This document shows positions 35,122 through 43,825 of a stretch of DNA of 64,000 bases, in pieces; positions within the stretch are counted from its first letter, which is position 1, and every line of letters starts with the position of its first letter. The translations under genes were made by a program, and so were the position numbers. The notes under the pieces are model-generated. The model ran no database searches and was not told the origin of the DNA. It was given only the letters and a program-made list of their open reading frames with translations. This DNA is from Salegentibacter sp. Hel_I_6 (GTDB lineage Bacteria > Bacteroidota > Bacteroidia > Flavobacteriales > Flavobacteriaceae), in the NCBI RefSeq assembly GCF_000745315.1, contig NZ_JQNQ01000001.1, positions 2,232,001 to 2,296,000 of the forward strand. Direction: 5' to 3'.

Positions 35122-36105
35122 TTAATTTTTCTTTGATGAAGTTCTTAAAATAGACTTAATAAATAAGCCCGATTCTGAGATATTTTTATGTTCTTTTAGT
35201 CCTGATGGCAGCGTACCGGGTAATAGGGCTGCCGAAGCTTCGTCTTTATCGGCTATAGACCAGTTGCACCAGGAAAGATTGTGTGTATCCATAAATCTCA
35301 TCCATTCTTGCGTTTCTTCTTTATAAACCTTTCCGTCACCATCGGCTTCTGTAGTTCCAAATTCGGTAACAAAAATTGGAAGCCCTGCGTTTATCGCCTC
35401 TTCTGCTTTATGCATAAGTCCTTCCTGATGTGTGCCCGCATAAAAATGAAGGCCATATGCAATATTTTGTTTCTTTATTGGATTTTTTGCTGCCTCCTCT
35501 ACATCCTGGGACCAGTTAGGCATTCCGCAAACAATAATATTATCGGTATCAAATTTTCTAATTTCTGCTATAATTTCTTCGTGATAGGGTTTTAAAACCT
35601 CATCCCAGGAAACGTCTAATGGCTCATTGTAGGTTTCATAGATAAGGTTTGGATAATCACCATACTTTTTAGCTACCTCAGCAAAGAATTTTTTAGCCTC
35701 TGCGGTATGTTCTTCAGCATTATGATCGTGCCAATCTACAATAACATATATGCCATTGGCAATAGCTGCATCTATCACGTTAAATATTTTTTCCTTTTCA
35801 ATTTCGGGATTTTCCAGATATCCGCCATGCTCTATCCCCATTGCGGCACGTACCACGGTGACATTCCAATCCGCTTTCAAAATATCTATACTTATAGAAT
35901 TATAATATTGCGGTTGCCACTGGCTCCAAAATAACGACATACCTTTTAACTGGACAGGTTCACCTTGTTCATTCAAAAGCTTTGTGCCCTCAATTGAGAG
36001 TTGCCCGTTTTGTGCCACAGCTGAGTTTGAAGATTGCGCAGCAATTTCCAGGCAAGAAAAAAGTAATATTACAAGAAAGCCAAATGATCTGTAAAAATAT
36101 TTCAT
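35122..36105 (-). CDS. GH5 (subfamily 2-like) endo-beta-1,4-glucanase/mannanase
   Basis: A 327-residue exported enzyme. The N-terminal hydrophobic segment (LVILLFSCLEIAAQ) could be read by signal peptidase I (after AAQ) or as a lipobox (LFSC). GH5 features are GMSLFWSQWQPQYYN, VVRAAMGIEHGGYL, IVDWHDHNAEEH, the acid/base Glu in YETYNEPLDVSW (about residue 160) and the nucleophile in FVTEFGTTEADG (about 245). The segment order resembles GH5_2 cellulases. In this locus it would cut the glucan or glucomannan backbone. It lies 12 bp after the AraC regulator gene, in the same direction. Confidence 0.9.
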   Translation of the reverse strand: MKYFYRSFGFLVILLFSCLEIAAQSSNSAVAQNGQLSIEGTKLLNEQGEPVQLKGMSLFWSQWQPQYYNSISIDILKADWNVTVVRAAMGIEHGGYLENPEIEKEKIFNVIDAAIANGIYVIVDWHDHNAEEHTAEAKKFFAEVAKKYGDYPNLIYETYNEPLDVSWDEVLKPYHEEIIAEIRKFDTDNIIVCGMPNWSQDVEEAAKNPIKKQNIAYGLHFYAGTHQEGLMHKAEEAINAGLPIFVTEFGTTEADGDGKVYKEETQEWMRFMDTHNLSWCNWSIADKDEASAALLPGTLPSGLKEHKNISESGLFIKSILRTSSKKN

Positions 36106-36117
36106 AGTTTGATTGTT

Positions 36118-36990
36118 TTATAGTACTCGTTTAATCCCGCTAAATTCATCACGATATTGACTAGGGGTGCAATTTTTACTCTTTTTAAAAACCCGGTTGA
36201 AATTGGCAATATTATTAAAGCCACATTTAAAAGCGATCTCTGCAATGCTTAGATCTTTTTCTATTAACCAGCGCGCCGCATAACCAATTCTGGTATCATT
36301 GATATATTCAATAAAGGTTTTTCCGGTTCTCTTTTTTATAAAACGGTTAAATGAAACCTGGCTCATATTAACGAGTTCAGAAATCTCAGCCAGGGAAATT
36401 TTATTATGATAATTTTCCTGGACGTAATCGTAAATTATCCTTATTTGATCGCTGTTTTCAAAATCTTTATTGTTCGAAGTGTAAGTTGATAATAGGCGCT
36501 GATTCCTGGAAGTAGCAAGATCATGCAAAATAGAAATTAACTCCAGAAAGTAATCTATACTATCTATTTTGGAGAGTTTAAGAAGCTTGGGTTTTATTTC
36601 AGTAGAGATTTTCTCTGAAAATAGAATGCCATGTGCAGAACGCTCAAACATATCTTTTATAGGTTTCATAATTCTGCGACTAAGTAATCTCGTATCAAAA
36701 AGATCGTCATGAAACTGTATGGTGATCTCGTGTATCTTATCGCTCTTACAATTATGTAACTGCCACCCGTGCTGAATATTGGGTCCTACCAAAACCAGTT
36801 CTAAATCACTTATTTCTTCCATACTATCTCCAACCACCCGTCTTACTCCTTTGCCGTTTAGGACGAAATTGAGTTCATATTCCGGATGAAAATGAATTGG
36901 AAAATCAAAATCGTTTTTAATTCGGTCAAAAACTAGGAAACTGTCTTCAGGAGCTAAAGGTGTGATTTCGCGATGTATATCTTTATTCAT
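36118..36990 (-). CDS. AraC-family transcriptional regulator
   Basis: A 290-residue cytoplasmic regulator. The N-terminal cupin-like sensing domain (about residues 20-160; FHPEYELNFVLNGKGVRRVVGD) binds a small ligand. The C-terminal double helix-turn-helix (about 185-285) reads ISLAEISELVNMSQVSFNRFIKKRTGKTF and IAEIAFKCGFNNIANFNRVFKKS. It is the only regulator in the mannan locus, co-directional with GH5 and divergent from the GH26-symporter-GH130 operon, so it probably responds to an intracellular mannoside and activates both arms. Confidence 0.92.
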   Translation of the reverse strand: MNKDIHREITPLAPEDSFLVFDRIKNDFDFPIHFHPEYELNFVLNGKGVRRVVGDSMEEISDLELVLVGPNIQHGWQLHNCKSDKIHEITIQFHDDLFDTRLLSRRIMKPIKDMFERSAHGILFSEKISTEIKPKLLKLSKIDSIDYFLELISILHDLATSRNQRLLSTYTSNNKDFENSDQIRIIYDYVQENYHNKISLAEISELVNMSQVSFNRFIKKRTGKTFIEYINDTRIGYAARWLIEKDLSIAEIAFKCGFNNIANFNRVFKKSKNCTPSQYRDEFSGIKRVL

Positions 36991-37068
36991 AATAAAAGGA
37001 CTTTCGGAATAGAGAAAATTTCATCAATAAATGACAAAATCATATTAAGTTAATAAATTGAAGCGTAT

Positions 37069-37076
37069 TATTTTTG
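37069..37076 (+). promoter_or_regulatory. -7 promoter box TATTTTTG for the GH26-symporter-GH130-epimerase-GH26 operon
   Basis: A TAnnTTTG match in the divergent region between araC-type gene and GH26, 122 nt before the first ATG. No TTG at proper spacing was seen, consistent with an activator-dependent promoter. Confidence 0.4.
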
Positions 37077-37198
37077 GAATTCCTTAACAACTGACTACTT
37101 AAAAAATGCAATCACTAATTGGATGGGTTAAATATAAAATAAGATTTAGTAAATCCTAAATCATTTAATCAGATCTATAGTATTAAATAATCTTTTCA

Positions 37199-38320
37199 AT
37201 GAATAAATTAATCAAAATCCTGACATTGCTAGTTTTCGGTTTATCTATTTTTTCGTGTAAAACAGCCAAGGATATTGATTTTGATAAAATTCAGCTTGCA
37301 GATAAACAAGCCACCAAAGAGACAAAAATCTTATATCAAAGAATCCAGGATATCGCTAAAGAGGGGATCGCTTTTGGGCATGAAGATGCAACAGCCTATG
37401 GGGTAAACTGGAAAGATGATGGTAAAAAGATGAATAGTGATGTAAAGAAAATTACCGGAAAATTCCCGGCTGTTCACGGTTTCGATCTTGGACATATAGA
37501 ATTAGGTCGATCTACAAATCTTGATACGGTTTCTTTTGATCTCATGCGAAGGCATATAAAAAAAATAAATAGAAAAGGGGGTGTTATTACAATGAGTTGG
37601 CATCTTGATAATCCGGTAACCGGTGGTGATTCGTGGGATACAGCAACTGCCGTATCTCAAATTCTGAAAAACGGCGGGGAACGTGAAAAATTTGAATTAT
37701 GGATAAAGCAGCTTTCAAATTTTTTTAAGTCACTAAAAGATGAGAAGGGGAATTACATCCCTGTAGTTTTTAGACCATATCACGAAATGAACGGCAGCTG
37801 GTTTTGGTGGGGAGAAGGTATTGTAAGTAATGAAGATTATAAAAACTTGTGGCGGGAAACTATTGCATTGCTTCAGGAAAATCAGGTGCACAATTTACTT
37901 TATGCCTATTCACCAAATACCGTAGGCTCTATAGAAGAATTTAATAAATATTATCCGGGAGATGAATTTGTTGATGTTTTAGGAATAGATATTTACAACC
38001 ATAGTGGAGATGAAGCCTTTACGGAAAGCCTTAAGCAAAATCTGGAAATTTTAAAGAACAAAGCAACTGCCAGCAATAAACCCTATGCACTTACCGAAAG
38101 CGGAAACAATAAATTTGGGATGAATGCCGAATGGTGGACCGAAGCGCTTTACCCCGGAATTAAAGATTCCGGTATTGCGTGGGTATTGGTATGGCGTAAT
38201 GCCCGGCCAGATCATTATTTTGCTTCCTATAAAGGCGATGTTGCAGAGGAAGATTTTAAAGCATTCGAAGCCCTGGAGGAAATACTTTTTTTAAAAGAAA
38301 TCAGCAAAATTAACTACTAA
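37199..38320 (+). CDS. GH26 endo-beta-1,4-mannanase, lipoprotein, first copy
   Basis: A 373-residue lipoprotein (lipobox SIFSC, Cys about 20). GH26 features are EGIAFGHEDATAYGVNW, MSWHLDNPVTGGDSWD, the acid/base Glu in FRPYHEMNGSWFWWG (about residue 196) and the nucleophile Glu in ALTESGNNKFG (about 299). GH26 enzymes of this form in Bacteroides release mannobiose from mannan. It heads a five-gene operon with symporter, GH130, epimerase and a second GH26. The lipid anchor may face the periplasm or the surface; the residues after Cys (KTAKDID) lack the acidic surface-export signal, suggesting the periplasm. Confidence 0.93.
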   Translation: MNKLIKILTLLVFGLSIFSCKTAKDIDFDKIQLADKQATKETKILYQRIQDIAKEGIAFGHEDATAYGVNWKDDGKKMNSDVKKITGKFPAVHGFDLGHIELGRSTNLDTVSFDLMRRHIKKINRKGGVITMSWHLDNPVTGGDSWDTATAVSQILKNGGEREKFELWIKQLSNFFKSLKDEKGNYIPVVFRPYHEMNGSWFWWGEGIVSNEDYKNLWRETIALLQENQVHNLLYAYSPNTVGSIEEFNKYYPGDEFVDVLGIDIYNHSGDEAFTESLKQNLEILKNKATASNKPYALTESGNNKFGMNAEWWTEALYPGIKDSGIAWVLVWRNARPDHYFASYKGDVAEEDFKAFEALEEILFLKEISKINY

Positions 38321-38333
38321 CCAATTTCAATTT

Positions 38334-40172
38334 ATGCTACAAGGCCTGGATATACTTATTATCTTACTTTACCTTACCGGAACTATTTTAATAGGCCTTG
38401 CGCTTAGAAAAAAAGCCCAAAAAAGTAAAGATGATTACCTAATGGGAGGCAAAAACCTTCCCTGGTATATGATGGGTCTTTCCAATGCCTCGGGTATGTT
38501 TGACATTTCCGGAACAATGTGGCTTGTAACATTAACTTTTGTTTATGGCTTTAAAAGTATCTGGATTCCCTGGCTTTGGCCGGTTTTTAACCAGGTGTTT
38601 CTTATGGTTTATCTGTCGGCCTGGCTTAGAAGGTCTAATGTAACCACTGGAGCAGAGTGGATCTTGTTTAGATTTGATAGCGGGCGCGGTGGCCGCTGGT
38701 CTCACGCCATAATAGTGGTTTTCGCCATTTTAAGTTGTCTTGGTTTCCTGGCCTACGGCTTTATTGGGTTGGGTAAATTTGTAGAAATATTTATTCCCTG
38801 GGATATTGTTTCCGTTTATATCCCTTTTGACGTTCCTCCTTCTTACTTGCCTCATTTCTACGGAATAATCTTTACGCTTTTTGCCGTGTTTTATTCGGTA
38901 TTGGGTGGAATGTCTGGTATTGTCTGGACAGATGTACTTCAATATGGAATTATGACCATTTCTTCTATTGCCATCGCGGTAATTGCCTGGCAGGCTATGG
39001 GAGAAAACACACTTAATGTGCCAGATGGCTGGATGAATCCATTCTTCGATTGGGAGCTAAATATGGACTGGTCTGGAATTATAAGCGATGTTAATACCAA
39101 AATCGCTTCAGATGGATATTCCCTTTTCGGAATCTTCTTTATGCTCATGGTTTTTAAAGGTATTCTCTCCAGTATTGCAGGCCCCGCCCCAAATTATGAC
39201 ATGCAGAAAATCCTTTCTACAAAATCCCCTTTGGAAGCTGCAAAAATGAGTGCGTTTTCTATAGCTGCGCTTATACCTACCCGTTATCTTATGGTGGGAG
39301 GATTTTCAATTTTAGGAATACTCTTTTATGAAGATCTAAAACTGAGTACAGCGGGAGTTATAGACTTTGAAAAAGTTTTGCCCGCTGCCATAGAACAATT
39401 TGTGCCGGTAGGATTACTCGGCTTGTTGCTTGCCGGTTTACTTGCTGCATTTATGTCAACATTTGCAGGTACTTTAAATGCTGCCCAGGCCTATATTGTT
39501 AATGATATTTACTTAAAATATAAAAATCCGCTTGCTACATCTTCTAAAATTAAGTTGATGAACTACAGTAGCGGTATAGTGGTGGTTTTAATAAGTATTG
39601 TGCTTGGCTTTTTTGTACAGGATGTAAATTCAATTCTGCAATGGATCGTTTCCGCGCTTTACGGAAGTTATGTAGTATCCAATGTTTTAAAATGGCACTG
39701 GTGGCGCTTCAATGGAGAAGGATATTTCTGGGGGATGCTTTCAGGAATAATCCCGGCCCTTATTTTCCCGATTTTTACAGATACACTGGATCTATACTAT
39801 TTCCCTATCATCCTTTTAATATCAATTGCCGGAAGTATTATAGGAACTTATTCTGCCCCGCCAACCAATAGAGCTTTGCTCAAAGATTTTTATAAGAATA
39901 CAAGGCCCTGGGGTTTTTGGGGACCCATACACCGCGAAATTACCGCTGAAGATCCAAATTTCACCAGAAATAACGGGTTTAGCCGTGACATGATCAATAT
40001 AGTCGTGGGAACCCTTGGCCAAACTTTACTGGTTGTCATTCCTTTATACCTCATTCTGCATGAAACCCTACCCATGCTGGTGTGTATTGCAATATTAATT
40101 GTTTGTATCATTTTTCTTAAAAAGAACTGGTGGGATTATATCAAAAAAGAACCAAACATTACCAATAAATAA
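38334..40172 (+). CDS. Sodium:solute symporter (SSS family), likely mannobiose importer
   Basis: A 612-residue inner-membrane protein with about 14 hydrophobic spans. SSS-family segments include DYLMGGKNLPWYMMGLSNAS, ISGTMWLVTLTFVYGF, YSVLGGMSGIVWTDVLQY and LLAAFMSTFAGTLNAAQAYIVND, which holds sodium-site residues. It follows GH26 by 13 bp and precedes GH130 by 9 bp. The same neighbour set (GH26, cation symporter, GH130, epimerase) is known from the Bacteroides fragilis mannan pathway, where the symporter brings mannobiose into the cytoplasm. The substrate is inferred from this synteny. Confidence 0.92.
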   Translation: MLQGLDILIILLYLTGTILIGLALRKKAQKSKDDYLMGGKNLPWYMMGLSNASGMFDISGTMWLVTLTFVYGFKSIWIPWLWPVFNQVFLMVYLSAWLRRSNVTTGAEWILFRFDSGRGGRWSHAIIVVFAILSCLGFLAYGFIGLGKFVEIFIPWDIVSVYIPFDVPPSYLPHFYGIIFTLFAVFYSVLGGMSGIVWTDVLQYGIMTISSIAIAVIAWQAMGENTLNVPDGWMNPFFDWELNMDWSGIISDVNTKIASDGYSLFGIFFMLMVFKGILSSIAGPAPNYDMQKILSTKSPLEAAKMSAFSIAALIPTRYLMVGGFSILGILFYEDLKLSTAGVIDFEKVLPAAIEQFVPVGLLGLLLAGLLAAFMSTFAGTLNAAQAYIVNDIYLKYKNPLATSSKIKLMNYSSGIVVVLISIVLGFFVQDVNSILQWIVSALYGSYVVSNVLKWHWWRFNGEGYFWGMLSGIIPALIFPIFTDTLDLYYFPIILLISIAGSIIGTYSAPPTNRALLKDFYKNTRPWGFWGPIHREITAEDPNFTRNNGFSRDMINIVVGTLGQTLLVVIPLYLILHETLPMLVCIAILIVCIIFLKKNWWDYIKKEPNITNK

Positions 40173-40181
40173 GATCGTCTT

Positions 40182-41372
40182 ATGGACACAAAAAACCAAA
40201 CCCGAAAAATTCCCGGATACGATAAAATTAGGCAGAAACATACAGAATTGCTCGAAACCCCTAATATGCCGGTAGCAGATTCCAATGGAGTATTTATAAG
40301 ATATCAAAATCCTGTATTAACAGGAGCTCATGCCCCTTTAGAATGGCGGTATGATTTTGATACAAATACCAATCCCTTTGGAATGGAGCGAATAGGAATT
40401 AACTCCACATTTAATCCCGGTGCCATTAAATGGAAAGGAAAATATCTTTTAGCTGTTAGGGTAGAAGGTAACGACCGTAAATCTTTCTTTGCCATAGCCG
40501 AAAGTCCTAACGGCTTAGATAATTTCAAATTCTGGGAAAAACCTATAGAATTACCCCAGACTGAAATTCCGGATACGAACGTTTATGATATGCGTTTAAC
40601 ACAGCACGAAGACGGTTGGGTTTACGGTATTTTCTGTACGGAAAGAAAAGATACCAAAGCGCCCCAGGATACGACTGCGGCAGTAGCAAATGCAGGAATA
40701 GTGAGAACAAAAGACCTTATTAACTGGGAAAGACTGCCAGATCTTATTTCAAATTCAGGACAGCAACGTAACGTAGTGCTTCATCCTGAATTTGTAAATG
40801 GAAAATACGCCATGTACACTCGCCCACAAGATGGTTTTATTGAGGTGGGAAAAGGAGGCGGAATTGGTTTAGGCTATATAAGCGATATGGAAAATCCGGT
40901 TTTGGAAGATGAAAAAATCATTAATCAAAAGGCCTACCATACGATTTACGAAATGAAAAATGGTTTGGGTCCAGCACCGATTAAAACGAAAAAAGGTTGG
41001 TTGCATCTGGCTCATGGAGTAAGAAATACAGCTGGAGGATTGCGCTATACCTTGTATCTTTTTATGACAGATCTTCACCAAATTGATAAGGTGATTTACC
41101 AACCAGCAGGCTATTTTATGGCGCCAAATTATGAAGAAACGGTAGGAGATGTTCCTAATGTGCTTTTTGGGAACGGTTGGATTACTGATGATGACGGGAA
41201 AGTGTTTATTTACTACGCTTCCTCAGATACCAGGTCTCATGTAGCCGTTTCCTCGGTAGAGAAGTTACTGGATTACGTGATAAATACCAGGCAGGATAAA
41301 TATACTTCTGAAGAATCGGTTAAAGCAATCCTTCAGCAGGTTGAAAAGAATAAACTGATCACAGAAAAATAA
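40182..41372 (+). CDS. GH130 4-O-beta-D-mannosyl-D-glucose phosphorylase
   Basis: A 396-residue cytoplasmic phosphorylase with a five-bladed beta-propeller, without signal peptide. Segments typical of GH130 subfamily 1 are STFNPGAIKWKGKYLLAVRVEG, the catalytic Asp in VYDMRLTQHEDGWVYGIFCTE (about residue 136), GIVRTKDLINWERLPDL, QRNVVLHPEFVNGKYAMYTRPQDG and IYEMKNGLGPAPIKTKKGWL. It would convert mannosyl-glucose and phosphate to mannose-1-phosphate and glucose. Its stop is directly followed by the epimerase start with no gap, the expected enzyme pair. Confidence 0.94.
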   Translation: MDTKNQTRKIPGYDKIRQKHTELLETPNMPVADSNGVFIRYQNPVLTGAHAPLEWRYDFDTNTNPFGMERIGINSTFNPGAIKWKGKYLLAVRVEGNDRKSFFAIAESPNGLDNFKFWEKPIELPQTEIPDTNVYDMRLTQHEDGWVYGIFCTERKDTKAPQDTTAAVANAGIVRTKDLINWERLPDLISNSGQQRNVVLHPEFVNGKYAMYTRPQDGFIEVGKGGGIGLGYISDMENPVLEDEKIINQKAYHTIYEMKNGLGPAPIKTKKGWLHLAHGVRNTAGGLRYTLYLFMTDLHQIDKVIYQPAGYFMAPNYEETVGDVPNVLFGNGWITDDDGKVFIYYASSDTRSHVAVSSVEKLLDYVINTRQDKYTSEESVKAILQQVEKNKLITEK

Positions 41373-42566
41373 ATGCAGGCAGTAACGGGAAAGATTCAAC
41401 AAGAGTTGGAAATTGAACTTCAAAATATTTTATCCTATTGGAGGGAGTATAGTATTGATGAAGCTCATGGCGGATTTGTGGGCAAAAGAGACCACTATAA
41501 CAAGCTGGTTGAAAACGCAAATAAGGGTATAATTCTTAATACCCGGTTGCTATGGAGCTTTGCTGCAGCCTGTAATTTTAATGATGATTCCCGATTAAAA
41601 ACGCTGGCAGATCGTGCTTATGAATATTTGGAAGCCCATTTTTATGATAAGGTAAATAAAGGGTTTTTCTGGAAAGTAGATTATTTAGGAAGTCCTGTAA
41701 ATAACAGGAAGCAAATTTATGCCCAGGCTTTTAGCATTTATTCTTATGCTGAATATTTTAAATTGTCGGGAGATGAACAGGCAAGAGAAAGAGCGCTGGA
41801 AACTTTTTTCCTCATTGAGAAAAACGCCAGGGATTTAAAGGAGAACGGTTATTTTGAAGCTTTTCAGGAAGATTGGAGCCCTATAGAAGATGTGCGTCTT
41901 AGTGCGAAAGATCAAAATGCTCCTAAAACAATGAACACCCATTTGCACATTCTGGAAGCTTACACCACTTTACTGCAAATAACTGGTAATACTAGGGTTA
42001 AAGAAGCTTTAGAAAACCTGGTGAAGCTTTTTCTTTCAAATTTCCTCGATAATAGATCAGGACATTTTAGATTATTTTATAGCAAAAATTGGTTGTTGCA
42101 AAGCCCGGTTATCTCTTACGGCCACGATATTGAAGCCACCTGGTTACTTATAGAAGCCGCGAAAATGACCGGCGATTCGGGATTGATGGATCAAACTACG
42201 CAAGCTGCAATTCTTGTAGCAGATAAATTTCTAGAAGAGGCCTATGTGGAGAACAAAGGAGTTATTAATGAAAAGAACCTGGAAACCGGGGAAACTGATT
42301 TAGACAGGCACTGGTGGCCGCAAGTAGAAGCTATGCTGGGTTTACAATATGCTTTTAATATTTCTGGAGATAAGAAATACCAGGCTGCGATATTGGATAT
42401 CTGGGATTTTACTCGAAACAATTTAATAGACAGGCAAAATGGCGAGTGGTTTTTTAGAATAGACCAGACCAATAAACCTTATACACAAGAAGATAAACTA
42501 AGCATGTGGAAAGCACCTTACCATAATTCCAGGGCGCTAATGATGCTTTTAAAAGAAAAAAGATGA
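41373..42566 (+). CDS. Mannobiose/cellobiose 2-epimerase (AGE family), cytosolic
   Basis: A 397-residue enzyme without signal peptide. AGE/CE active-site blocks are NTRLLWSFAAACNF (Arg about residue 53), HLHILEAYTTLLQ (about 190), YGHDIEATWLLIEAA (His and Glu, about 249-253) and WKAPYHNSRALMM (His about 385). The length of about 400 and sequence pattern match Bacteroides mannobiose 2-epimerase, which turns beta-1,4-mannobiose into mannosyl-glucose for GH130. Its ATG abuts the GH130 stop, and its last bases overlap the next GH26 start by 4 bp, so translation is coupled. Confidence 0.93.
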   Translation: MQAVTGKIQQELEIELQNILSYWREYSIDEAHGGFVGKRDHYNKLVENANKGIILNTRLLWSFAAACNFNDDSRLKTLADRAYEYLEAHFYDKVNKGFFWKVDYLGSPVNNRKQIYAQAFSIYSYAEYFKLSGDEQARERALETFFLIEKNARDLKENGYFEAFQEDWSPIEDVRLSAKDQNAPKTMNTHLHILEAYTTLLQITGNTRVKEALENLVKLFLSNFLDNRSGHFRLFYSKNWLLQSPVISYGHDIEATWLLIEAAKMTGDSGLMDQTTQAAILVADKFLEEAYVENKGVINEKNLETGETDLDRHWWPQVEAMLGLQYAFNISGDKKYQAAILDIWDFTRNNLIDRQNGEWFFRIDQTNKPYTQEDKLSMWKAPYHNSRALMMLLKEKR

Positions 42567-43825
42567 AAAAACTTAGCTATTTTTTATTGGTATTTGTGCT
42601 GTTAACAGCCTGTAGTAAGGATGATGAGATAATTAACGAACCAGACGAGGAACAGGAAAACCCTGAAGAAGAAATTCCAGAAGAACCTGAAGAAGAAACT
42701 CCAGAAACTTATGCTTTTGCGCCGGAAGAAACACTAAGTTATATGGTAGATGCATCGGCAACTGCTGAAACGGTTGCTTTATTTTATAACCTAAAATCGG
42801 TTTCAGATAATCATTTTATAGTAGGCCAGCAGGATGCATTCAGCTCGTTCTTTGAAGGAAATGATGGTTTTTCTGATATGAAAAAAACAACACTAAGCGA
42901 TCCCGGCTTGTTGGGTTCAGACTTTATGTTTATAACCGATGATCAAAACGATGGTACTGCACAGAACTGGTTTTTTCAGCAGGAGCAACAAATTATAAAT
43001 GATGCCTTACGCGCTTATAATAGCGGAATGATTAATGCCTTCACCTGGCATCTTAGGGAGCCCTATGAAGGAGAGGCCTTTTATTCCGATGAAATGACCG
43101 AATTTCAAAGGCAAAATGCTTTTAAAAGTATTCTTCCCGGTGGCGCAAATCACGACTACTATAAACAGAAACTGGATAAGGTTGCTGAAGTTTCTCTGAA
43201 TATGATAGGAGAAGACGGTACGCTTTCTCCCATTATTTTTCGACCATTTCACGAGTTTGAAAAAGACTTTTTCTGGTGGGGTGCTGCTTACAGTACTCCA
43301 GAAGAATTTAAAACCGTATGGCGTTTCACGGTAGATTATTTAAAGAATGAAAAAAATGTTCATAACCTGCTTTATGCATTTTCTCCCGATAATTCTTACT
43401 TAACCAAATCTGCTTACCTGGAAAGATACCCCGGCGATGAATATGTAGATATTTTGGGAATGGATAATTATGGCGATCTTATAGCCCAGGATGGTTCCGG
43501 TTTAAATGCTGCCAACCAAAAATTACAAGTCGTTTCAGATCTTGCCAAAGAGAGGGTAAAAGTGGCTGCACTTACAGAAACGGGTTATTTTGTAACCCCT
43601 TCCCAAACCACCCTGGCCGAGAAGTTTTATTCTGAAAACCTTTATGGGGTACTCACAAATAACGAGGTGAATATTGGGTTTTTAATGTTCTGGCAAAATT
43701 ATCAGGATTCATATAACGTACCGGTGCCCGGAATGGATGGTGCTGAAGATTTTATGGCTTTTATAGAAAAGGAAGAGCCATTGTTATTAGATGATATGCA
43801 CGATTTCTACAGTCTCCCAAACTAA
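42563..43825 (+). CDS. GH26 endo-beta-1,4-mannanase, lipoprotein with acidic linker, second copy
   Basis: A 420-residue lipoprotein (lipobox LLTAC, Cys about 17, followed by SKDDE, an acidic surface-export-type signal). A Glu/Pro-rich linker (about 22-50) spaces the GH26 domain from the membrane. Catalytic blocks are FRPFHEFEKDFFWWG (acid/base about residue 230) and ALTETGYFVTP (nucleophile about 338). The signal and linker suggest an outer-membrane surface enzyme that makes oligosaccharides for SusCD, in contrast to the first GH26. It starts in a 4-bp overlap with the epimerase and converges on the esterase gene with a 4-bp overlap. Confidence 0.93.
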   Translation: MKKLSYFLLVFVLLTACSKDDEIINEPDEEQENPEEEIPEEPEEETPETYAFAPEETLSYMVDASATAETVALFYNLKSVSDNHFIVGQQDAFSSFFEGNDGFSDMKKTTLSDPGLLGSDFMFITDDQNDGTAQNWFFQQEQQIINDALRAYNSGMINAFTWHLREPYEGEAFYSDEMTEFQRQNAFKSILPGGANHDYYKQKLDKVAEVSLNMIGEDGTLSPIIFRPFHEFEKDFFWWGAAYSTPEEFKTVWRFTVDYLKNEKNVHNLLYAFSPDNSYLTKSAYLERYPGDEYVDILGMDNYGDLIAQDGSGLNAANQKLQVVSDLAKERVKVAALTETGYFVTPSQTTLAEKFYSENLYGVLTNNEVNIGFLMFWQNYQDSYNVPVPGMDGAEDFMAFIEKEEPLLLDDMHDFYSLPN

